Both the position numbers and the translations under genes were made by a program. Below are positions 6,649-12,452 of a stretch of DNA of 16,041 nt, piece after piece (within the stretch, counting starts at the first letter, position 1; the number at the start of each line of letters is the position of its first letter). This DNA is from Piscinibacter sp050175855 (GTDB lineage: Bacteria > Pseudomonadota > Gammaproteobacteria > Burkholderiales > Burkholderiaceae_C): contig NZ_JBFXIO010000059.1 of NCBI RefSeq assembly GCF_050175855.1, forward strand, positions 1-16,041. The letters are read 5' to 3'. The notes under the pieces are model-generated. The model was not told the DNA's origin, did not search any database, and was given only the letters and a program-made list of their open reading frames with translations.

Positions 6649-8040
6649 ATGGCCGATCTGCATGAACTGAGCGCCGTCGAGCTGCTCGACCTCTACCAGC
6701 GCAAGGCCGCCTCGCCCGTCGAGGCCACGCGCGACGTGCTGCGGCACATCGCGCGCTGGGAGCCGCTGCTGCATGCCACCTACGCGCTCGACGCCGAGGC
6801 CGCGCTGATCCAGGCCGAGGCCTCGCAGGCGCGCTGGATCCGCGGCGAGCCGCTGGGCGCGCTCGACGGCGTGCCGGCGACGATCAAGGAGAACATCGCG
6901 ACCCAGGGCGTGCCGGTGCCGCTGGGCACCGCCGCCACCGAGCTGGTGCCGGCCGCGCAGGACGCACCGCCCGCCGCCCGGCTGCGCGAGGCGGGGGCGG
7001 TGATCCTCGGCAAGACGACGATGCCCGACTACGGCATGCTGTCCTCGGGCCTGTCGAGCTTCCACCCGCTGACGCGCAACCCCTGGGATCGGACGAAGAA
7101 CCCCGGCGGCAGCAGCGCCGGGGCGGGCGCAGCCGCGGCGGCCGGCTACGGGCCGCTGCACATCGGCACCGACATCGGCGGCTCGGTGCGGCTGCCGGCG
7201 GCTTGGTGCGGCATCTTCGCGCTCAAGCCCAGCCTCGGGCGCATCCCGATCTACCCGCCCTACGCCGGCCGCGTCGCCGGGCCGATGACGCGTACGGTGG
7301 CCGACGCCGCGCTGATGATGGGCGTGCTCAGCCGCCCCGACGCGCGCGACACCATGAGCCTGCCCTGGCAGGAGATCGCCTGGCAGCAGTTGCACCGCGA
7401 GGCGAAGGGCCTGCGCATCGGCTTGCAGCTCGACGCCGGCTGGGGCCTGCCTGTAGAGCCCGAGACCCGCGCCGCGGTGGAGGCCGCCGCGAAGCGCTTC
7501 GAGGAGGCCGGTGCGATCGTCGAGCCGGTGGCGCCCTTCATGACGCGGGCGATGATCGACGGCATGGACGCCTTCTGGCGCTGCCGCAGCTGGCTCGACA
7601 TCTCCGCGCTGCCGCAGGAGCGGCGTGCGAAGGTGCTGCCCTTCATCCTCGAGTGGGCGCGCGGCGGCGCGGACCTCAGTGGCGAGCAGGTGTTCCGCGG
7701 CTACAGCCAGATGGGCGCGATGCGCGAGGCCGCGGTGGCCGCCTGCGCACCCTTCGACGTGGTGATCAGCCCGACCTCGCCGGTGGTGGCCTATGCCGCC
7801 GAGTGGCCTTCGCCCACCAACGACCCGGCGCGGCCGCTGGAGCACATCGGCTTCACGCTGCCCTTCAACATGAGCGAGCAGCCCTCGGCGAGCATCAACT
7901 GCGGCTTCACCGCGGCGGGCCTGCCGATCGGCCTGCAGATCACCGGCCACCGGCACGACGACCTGGGCGTGCTGCAGGTGGCGCAGCTGTGGGAGCGGAT
8001 CCGCCCGGCGCAGCGGGCGTGGCCGGCGGCACCGGTGTGA
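6649..8040 (+). CDS. Amidase (amidase signature family)
   Basis: Enzymes of this family hydrolyse carboxamides, aryl amides or small peptide amides to acid plus ammonia or amine. The 463-residue protein has the full Ser-cisSer-Lys triad: Lys80 in ATIKEN, Ser155 in NPGGSSAGAG and nucleophile Ser179 in GTDIGGSVRLPA. The 24-residue spacing of the two serines equals that of the known family. There is no signal peptide, so the enzyme is cytoplasmic. It starts 22 bases after the TonB receptor gene, on the same strand, and has its own probable leaderless promoter. This context suggests it cleaves a compound imported by the upstream receptor and ABC proteins. A GatA role is unlikely because gatB and gatC are absent. 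Substrate specificity cannot be read from the sequence. Confidence 0.93.
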   Translation: MADLHELSAVELLDLYQRKAASPVEATRDVLRHIARWEPLLHATYALDAEAALIQAEASQARWIRGEPLGALDGVPATIKENIATQGVPVPLGTAATELVPAAQDAPPAARLREAGAVILGKTTMPDYGMLSSGLSSFHPLTRNPWDRTKNPGGSSAGAGAAAAAGYGPLHIGTDIGGSVRLPAAWCGIFALKPSLGRIPIYPPYAGRVAGPMTRTVADAALMMGVLSRPDARDTMSLPWQEIAWQQLHREAKGLRIGLQLDAGWGLPVEPETRAAVEAAAKRFEEAGAIVEPVAPFMTRAMIDGMDAFWRCRSWLDISALPQERRAKVLPFILEWARGGADLSGEQVFRGYSQMGAMREAAVAACAPFDVVISPTSPVVAYAAEWPSPTNDPARPLEHIGFTLPFNMSEQPSASINCGFTAAGLPIGLQITGHRHDDLGVLQVAQLWERIRPAQRAWPAAPV

Positions 8041-8080
8041 TGAGCGGTCCCTTGTCGATGGCCACTTCGGAGCGCGGCGC

Positions 8081-8141
8081 CGGCCGGGGGGGCCGGGCTG
8101 TGCGCGGCCCGATATCCGTGCTCGCCCGCCCCCCCCGGCCG
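8081..8141 (-). repeat. Structured hairpin element, copy 1 (inverted)
   Basis: Arms at 8081-8098 and 8124-8141 pair at 17 of 18 positions, with one C-C mismatch (8093/8129) and a run of seven G-C pairs. They enclose a 25-base loop (8099-8123). Read on the minus strand the loop starts GAGCACGGATATCGGGC and ends CGCGCACA. It matches the loop of copy 2 at 22 of 25 positions, while the stems differ in sequence. It lies just after the amidase stop at 8040. No T-tract is present. Confidence 0.75.
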
Positions 8142-8190
8142 ACACCGTGCCACCGGCGCTCTCCGTGCTCCGCGGGGGTCGATGCCGCCT

Positions 8191-8263
8191 CGGCGAGGCC
8201 AGGGGCTGCCGGTCGAGCACCGATATCGGGCGGCGCGCAGACCGGCAGCCGCTGGCCTCGCCG
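8191..8263 (+). repeat. Structured hairpin element, copy 2
   Basis: Arms at 8191-8214 and 8240-8263 pair at 23 of 24 positions, with one G-G mismatch. They enclose a 25-base loop (8215-8239) that starts GAGCACCGATATCGGGC and ends GGCGCGCA. Loop positions 6-8 can pair with 17-19 (CCG with CGG here, CGG with CCG in copy 1), with further pairs 3-22 and 4-21, so both copies share an inner helix capped by ATATCGGG. Copies 1 and 2 are in opposite orientation with 49 bases between them. It may be a REP-like dispersed element, but other genomic copies cannot be checked here. Confidence 0.75.
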
Positions 8264-8283
8264 TGCTCGGTGAAGGCGAGCAC
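8263..8283 (+). promoter_or_regulatory. Ribosome-site hairpin before the TPR protein gene
   Basis: GTGCTCG (8263-8269) and CGAGCAC (8277-8283) form a perfect 7-bp stem. The 7-base loop GTGAAGG holds the Shine-Dalgarno sequence, and the ATG begins at 8285, one base after a single C. The first arm can also pair with CGAGCAC at 8214-8220 in copy 2 of the hairpin element, so two folds compete. Regulation of translation is plausible but inferred. Confidence 0.4.
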
Positions 8284-8284
8284 C

Positions 8285-9619
8285 ATGAACGACAGCCGCG
8301 ACAACCCCGTCGGCACCGCTTCCCAGGAAGCACTGCAGCACGCCGAAACCGCCCTGTGGCGCATGTGCTCGTTCTTCGATGCACCGATCGCCGACCTCGA
8401 CGCCGCGATCGCCGCCGACCCCGGCTGGATGCTGCCGCACGTCATGCGCGCGAGCTTCCTGCTCACGCTCACCGAACCCTCACTGCTGGCCGACGCCCGC
8501 GCTGCGCTCGAGCAGGCCGACCTGCTGGCCGCCAACGCCCCCGAGCGCGAGCGCGCCCACTGGGCCGCGGCGAGCCGCTGCGCCTCCGGCGACTGGCACG
8601 GCGCGTGCGCCGCCTGGGAGCAGATCCTGCTCGACCACCCGCGCGACCTGTATGCGCTGCAGTGGGCGCACCTGTTCGACTTCTACCGCGGCGACGCGCG
8701 CAACCTGCGCGGCCGCGTGGCGCGCGTGCTGCCCGAATGGCCCGCCGACGACCCGTTGCGCCCCTACCTGCTCGGCATGCACGCCTTCGGACTGGAGGAG
8801 TGCGGTCATTACGCGCAGGCCGAGGCGGTGGGCCGCGAGGCCGCCTCGGGCGATGCCAAGGTGCCCTGGGCCACGCATGCGGTGGCCCACGTGATGGAAA
8901 TGCAGGGCCGCTATGCCGAGGGCCAGGCCTGGCTGCGCGGCCAGCGCCCGCGCTGGGCCGAGGGCAACGGCTTCGCCGGCCACCTGTGGTGGCACCTGGC
9001 GCTGTTCCACCTCGAGGCGATGGACCTCGACGGGGCGCTGCAGCTGCACGACGCGCACCAGGGCAGCGCCCATGCCGTGCTCACGCTGCAGCGTCTGGAC
9101 GGTGCGGCGCTGCTGTGGCGGCTGCGGCTGCTCGGAGCGGACGTCGGTGCGCGCTGGGCCGATCTCGCCCAGGGCTGGGACCTGACACCACGCGACGCCG
9201 GCCACTCGGCCTTCAACGACGCGCATGCGCTGATGGCGCTGGTCGGCACCGGCGATGCCGCCGCCGCGCAAGCACTGCTGGCGGCCGTGCAGCGCCGCGC
9301 CGAACGCGGCAGCGAGAGCAACGCCGCGATGGCGCGCGAGGTCGGCCTGCCGCTGATGCGCGCGCTGCTCGCCTTCGATGCCGGCGACGCCGCCACCGCC
9401 ATTGCCCTGCTCGCGCCGCTGCGAGACACGGCACATCGCTTCGGCGGCAGCCATGCGCAGCGCGACCTGATCGACCTGACGCTGCTGGCCGCCTGTTCGC
9501 TGCCCGGCGGCCAGCGCGCGCTCGGCTGCGCGCTGCTCAACGAACGGGTGATGGCCCGCGGCGAGACGCCACAGGTCGACCACTGGCGCCGCCAGCTCGG
9601 TCTCGCGGCGCGCGCTTGA
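8285..9619 (+). CDS. Tetratricopeptide repeat protein, TTC38-like
   Basis: This 444-residue protein resembles the tetratricopeptide repeat protein 38 family, found in bacteria and animals and without an assigned biochemical role. Typical blocks are WAAASRCASGDWHGACAAWE (93-112), DLYALQWAHLFDFYRGD (121-137), PYLLGMHAFGLEECGHYAQA (160-179), WATHAVAHVMEMQGRYAEGQ (195-214) and HLWWHLALFHLEAMDLDGAL (233-252). The regular helix pairs fit a TPR superhelix acting as a protein-binding scaffold. There is no signal peptide or membrane segment. The ATG at 8285 has GAAGG 8 bases upstream. An open frame runs upstream to 8147 but crosses the repeat hairpins and has no family match, so it is not the start. 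The gene stands 43 bases before the nitroreductase gene; a functional link is not evident. Confidence 0.88.
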   Translation: MNDSRDNPVGTASQEALQHAETALWRMCSFFDAPIADLDAAIAADPGWMLPHVMRASFLLTLTEPSLLADARAALEQADLLAANAPERERAHWAAASRCASGDWHGACAAWEQILLDHPRDLYALQWAHLFDFYRGDARNLRGRVARVLPEWPADDPLRPYLLGMHAFGLEECGHYAQAEAVGREAASGDAKVPWATHAVAHVMEMQGRYAEGQAWLRGQRPRWAEGNGFAGHLWWHLALFHLEAMDLDGALQLHDAHQGSAHAVLTLQRLDGAALLWRLRLLGADVGARWADLAQGWDLTPRDAGHSAFNDAHALMALVGTGDAAAAQALLAAVQRRAERGSESNAAMAREVGLPLMRALLAFDAGDAATAIALLAPLRDTAHRFGGSHAQRDLIDLTLLAACSLPGGQRALGCALLNERVMARGETPQVDHWRRQLGLAARA

Positions 9620-9650
9620 CGCCACGCAATGCGGGCGGCGCGCCGCGGCC

Positions 9651-9662
9651 TACGCTGGCGCC
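9651..9662 (+). promoter_or_regulatory. Probable leaderless promoter of the nitroreductase-family gene
   Basis: TACGCT (9651-9656) followed by GGCGCC and then ATG at 9663 has the same TACNNT-N6-ATG spacing as the amidase start. There is no Shine-Dalgarno sequence before this ATG. TTGACG at 9616-9621 looks like a -35 but lies 29 bases upstream of the -10, too far to pair. Confidence 0.4.
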
Positions 9663-10316
9663 ATGAACACCCTGACCAAGCTCGCCCTCGGCCTGATGGG
9701 CCAGCTCAAGCCCCAGCCTGCCGCGGCCGACGCAGCGCAGACCGTGCCGCTGCCCGCCGCCCAGCGCCGCGGCGGCCGCCCGCTGTTCGAGGCGCTGATG
9801 CAGCGCCAGTCGCAGCGTGAGTTCTCGCCCGGGCCGCTGTCGCCGCAGCAGCTGGCCGACGTGCTGTGGGCCGCCGCCGGCATCAACCGGCCCGACCTCG
9901 GCGGCCGCACCGCACCGAGTGCGCTCAATGCACAGGAGGTGGAGGTCTATGCGGCGATGGCCACCGGCCTGTACCGCTACGACCCGCCGTCCCATGCGCT
10001 GGTGCGCGTCGTGGCGGCCGACGTGCGCCGCGTCACCGGCTACCAGGATTTCGTCGACACCGCGCCGCTGGACCTGGTCTACGTGGCCGACCATGCGCGC
10101 ATGAAGCTGGTACCGGCCGCACAGCGCGAGGCGTTCGCCTTCGCGGCGGCCGGGGCGATGGCGCAGAACGTCTACCTGTGCTGCGCCTCGCAGGGTCTGG
10201 CCGCGGTGATCCGCGCCTGGTTCGACCACCGCGCGCTCGGCGAGGCGATGGGGCTGGGCGCCGACCACCAGCTGCTGCTGGCGCAGACCGTCGGCCTGCC
10301 CGCGGCTCAGACGTAG
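9663..10316 (+). CDS. Nitroreductase-family protein (SagB/ThcOx-type dehydrogenase)
   Basis: Members of this family bind FMN and transfer hydride from NAD(P)H, or oxidise azoline rings in modified peptides. The 217-residue protein shows RQSQREF (48-54), the phosphate-binding start of the fold, then LSPQQLADVLWAAAGINRP (59-77), RTAPSALNAQEVEVY (82-96), the VTGYQDFVDTAPLDLVYVAD block (124-143) and AAGAMAQNVYLCCASQGLA (162-180). The NRP...RTAPSA.N.QE signature is that of the SagB-type subgroup common as a stand-alone protein in proteobacteria. No peptide-maturation partner (YcaO, precursor peptide) is nearby, so a general oxidoreductase role is more likely. The first 24 residues are weakly hydrophobic and Ala-rich; export is possible but unclear. 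Its 3' end overlaps the convergent GST gene by 10 bases. Confidence 0.88.
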   Translation: MNTLTKLALGLMGQLKPQPAAADAAQTVPLPAAQRRGGRPLFEALMQRQSQREFSPGPLSPQQLADVLWAAAGINRPDLGGRTAPSALNAQEVEVYAAMATGLYRYDPPSHALVRVVAADVRRVTGYQDFVDTAPLDLVYVADHARMKLVPAAQREAFAFAAAGAMAQNVYLCCASQGLAAVIRAWFDHRALGEAMGLGADHQLLLAQTVGLPAAQT

Positions 10317-10948
10317 GGCTGCGACAGGCCCTCGCTGGCGAACACCCGCTGCACTGCCGGCCGCGCCAGCATGCGCTGCAGGTAGGCGGCCAGGTGCGGC
10401 AGGGTGCGCGCCGGGCGCTGCATGGCGCGCGTCCAGCGGCACAGCATGAACACGTAGGGGTCGAGCGCACTGAAGCGCTCGCCGGCGAACCACGGCCCGC
10501 CATGGCGCGCGAACTCGGCTTCGAGCTGGTCGATCATGCCGGCGATGTGCGCTTCGGCATGCTTCTTCACCTGTGCCGCACCGGCGGCATCGTCGGCCCA
10601 GCGGTCGCTGTAGAAGTACAACGGCATCTCGGCCTGCAGCGTGTTCGCCAGCCACAGCAGCCACTTGTAGAACTGCGCGCGTTCGGCCGTGCCGACGGCC
10701 GGCGCAAGGCCGGCGCCGGCGTGCGTGTCGACCAGGTGCAGCACGATGGCGCCGGTCTCGTAGAGCACGAGGTCGCCGTCGACCAGCACCGGGATCTTGC
10801 CATTCGGATTGAGCTTCAGGTACTCCGGCGAGCGGTGCGCGTTGGTGGTGCGGTCAACCAGCACGCGCTCGAAGGGAACGCCGAGATCCACGAGCAGCAT
10901 GTGCGGCGTCATGCTGGCGTTGCCGGGGAAGTAGTGCAGCTGTTTCAT
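10307..10948 (-). CDS. Glutathione S-transferase-family protein
   Basis: The 213-residue protein has the two-domain GST layout. The thioredoxin-like N-domain carries NPNGKIPVLV (47-56) with the glutathione-binding cis-Pro53, then the ETGAI block (64-68). The helical C-domain includes the capping motif ERFSALDPY (157-165, Asp163). Its start (PGNASMTPHMLL) aligns with the PGACS start of beta-class GSTs, but the catalytic Cys is replaced by Ala11; the following Ser12 is kept. It may therefore use Ser, or bind glutathione without classical beta-class chemistry. The ATG at 10948 overlaps the decarboxylase stop (ATGA), so the two are probably translated together. The 3' end overlaps the convergent nitroreductase gene. 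The natural substrate is unknown. Confidence 0.92.
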   Translation of the reverse strand: MKQLHYFPGNASMTPHMLLVDLGVPFERVLVDRTTNAHRSPEYLKLNPNGKIPVLVDGDLVLYETGAIVLHLVDTHAGAGLAPAVGTAERAQFYKWLLWLANTLQAEMPLYFYSDRWADDAAGAAQVKKHAEAHIAGMIDQLEAEFARHGGPWFAGERFSALDPYVFMLCRWTRAMQRPARTLPHLAAYLQRMLARPAVQRVFASEGLSQPYV

Positions 10949-12405
10949 GCGGCGGCATTCTGCAGCAGCGCGCCGTGGTGCAGCACGGCATCGACCAGCA
11001 TGTCGAGGTCGCCACGGCGGGTGCGGTGGTTGGCGATCGCCACGCGCAGCGCATGGCGCCCGGCCAGCGTGGTGTCGGTGGGCACGGCCAGGCCCGACTC
11101 CTGGATGCGCAGCAGGATCTCGGTGTTCAGGCGCTTGTGCGCCGCCTCGTCGCCGCCGGGCAGGCGGTGGCGGAAGCAGACGATATTGGTGGCCACCGGC
11201 GCCATCAGTTCCAGCCGCGGCTCGGCCTCGATGCGCTGCGCGAGGTATTTCGCCTGCGCGATGTTCTGGTCGATCAGCCGGCCGAAGGCCTCGATGCCAT
11301 GCTCCTTGAGCATCATCCACACCTTCAGCGCGCGGAAGCTGCGGCTGAGCTCGATGCCGTAGTCGAACAGATGCGGCGCGCCGGCGATGCCGCGCGGGTG
11401 CTGTTCCAGGTATTCGGGGTGCAGCGCGAAGCTGCCGTGGTGCGCCTGCGCGTCGCGCACCAGCGCGCAGCCGACGTCGAAGGGCGCGTGCAGCCACTTG
11501 TGCGGGTCGAGCGCCACCGAATCGGCCGCCTCGATGCCATCGACCAGATGACGGTGCTTGGGCGCGATGCGCAGCAACGCACCGATGCAGCCGTCGACGT
11601 GGAACCACAGCCCCTCGCGGCGGCAGAACGCGCCCAGCGCGCGCAGGTCGTCGACCGCGCCGGTGTTGACGGTGCCGGCACTGGCGATCACCGCGGCGGG
11701 CTGCAGCCCGGCGGCGCGGTCTTCGTCGACCGCGGCCTTCAGCGCGGCGAGGTCGATGCGCTGAGCCGCATCCGTCGCCACGAGGTGCAGCGCCTGCCGG
11801 CCCAGGCCGAGCACCTCCAGCGCCTTCTGGTGGCAACTGTGCACCTGGTCCGACGCGTAGAAGCGCAGCGGCTTCGGTAAGGCCATGACGCCAACCGCGC
11901 GCACGTCGACACCCGCCTTCGCGTTGCGCGCCACCGTGAGCGCGACCAGGTTGGCGGCCGAACCGCCGTTGGTCAGCGTGCCGCTGGCGCTGTCGGGAAA
12001 GCCCACCGCCTCGCGCAGCCAGCGCACCACCTGCCGGTCGACCAGCGCCGGCGCGGTGTGGCCGCCGCCGAGGTTGCTGCCGTCCACCGCGGCGAGGAAG
12101 TCGGCCAGTGCGCCGGTGAAGCTGCCTGCGCCCATGAACCAGGCCCAGAAGCGCGGATGGATGTTGCCCATCGGGTAGGGGCGCACGCGCTCGCTGAACT
12201 CGCGGTAGACCTCGGCCAGCGGCGTCGGGCCCTGCGGCAACGGCTGATCGAAGGCGCGGTGCACCTCGACCGGCGGCTCGCGCCAGGCCGGGCGCTCGCG
12301 CACGCTGGCGAGGTGGTCGATGGCCTCGTCGACCGCGCGGTGGGCCAGGGCACGTGCGGCCGACCAGTCGTCGGGGTCCAGCGTCGCTTCGTCGTGTGCA
12401 TTCAT
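10945..12405 (-). CDS. PLP-dependent decarboxylase, aromatic-L-amino-acid/glutamate decarboxylase family
   Basis: Group II decarboxylases release CO2 from aromatic amino acids or related substrates to give amines. The 486-residue protein has the PLP lysine at Lys303 in LDPHKW, Asp271 in FHVDGCIGA contacting the ring nitrogen, and the ring-stacking His189 in ASDQVHSCHQKA. It also has SAGTVNTGAVDD (242-253) and GGGHTAPAL near 113-121. Tyr332 in HPEYLEQ aligns with the catalytic-loop Tyr of DOPA decarboxylase, which favours decarboxylation over the aldehyde-synthase variant (Phe). The ATG at 12405 has GGGAGAG 6 bases upstream. It lies 47 bases after the sensor kinase gene on the same strand and overlaps the GST gene. 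Substrate is not determinable; tyrosine, tryptophan, phenylalanine or DOPA are candidates. Confidence 0.9.
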   Translation of the reverse strand: MNAHDEATLDPDDWSAARALAHRAVDEAIDHLASVRERPAWREPPVEVHRAFDQPLPQGPTPLAEVYREFSERVRPYPMGNIHPRFWAWFMGAGSFTGALADFLAAVDGSNLGGGHTAPALVDRQVVRWLREAVGFPDSASGTLTNGGSAANLVALTVARNAKAGVDVRAVGVMALPKPLRFYASDQVHSCHQKALEVLGLGRQALHLVATDAAQRIDLAALKAAVDEDRAAGLQPAAVIASAGTVNTGAVDDLRALGAFCRREGLWFHVDGCIGALLRIAPKHRHLVDGIEAADSVALDPHKWLHAPFDVGCALVRDAQAHHGSFALHPEYLEQHPRGIAGAPHLFDYGIELSRSFRALKVWMMLKEHGIEAFGRLIDQNIAQAKYLAQRIEAEPRLELMAPVATNIVCFRHRLPGGDEAAHKRLNTEILLRIQESGLAVPTDTTLAGRHALRVAIANHRTRRGDLDMLVDAVLHHGALLQNAAA

Positions 12406-12415
12406 GGCGGACTCT

Positions 12416-12447
12416 CCCGCAACCGTGCGGGGGCGCCATGATGCGCC
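12416..12447 (-). promoter_or_regulatory. Two abutting hairpins in the kinase-decarboxylase gap
   Basis: CCCGCA (12416-12421) pairs with TGCGGG (12426-12431) around a 4-base loop. Directly next to it GGCGC (12432-12436) pairs with GCGCC (12443-12447) around 6 bases. On the minus-strand RNA the second of these includes the GGG that begins the decarboxylase Shine-Dalgarno GGGAGAG, so folding could partly hide it. There is no U-tract, so a simple terminator is not supported. Confidence 0.4.
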
Positions 12448-12452
12448 TTCGC

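Noticed and set aside
8081..8263. Hairpins as intrinsic terminators of the amidase gene, or as an integron attC site
   Set aside because: No T-tract follows either hairpin on either strand, and no attC core sites (RYYYAAC-type) or integrase are present.
6526..8535. 669-codon minus-strand open frame opposite the amidase
   Set aside because: It runs through a clear amidase gene and the hairpin island, has no recognisable domain, and arises from third-position GC bias.
9616..9656. TTGACG plus TACGCT as a normal sigma-70 promoter for the nitroreductase gene
   Set aside because: The spacer is 29 bases, far from the usual 16-18, so the -35 match is probably chance.
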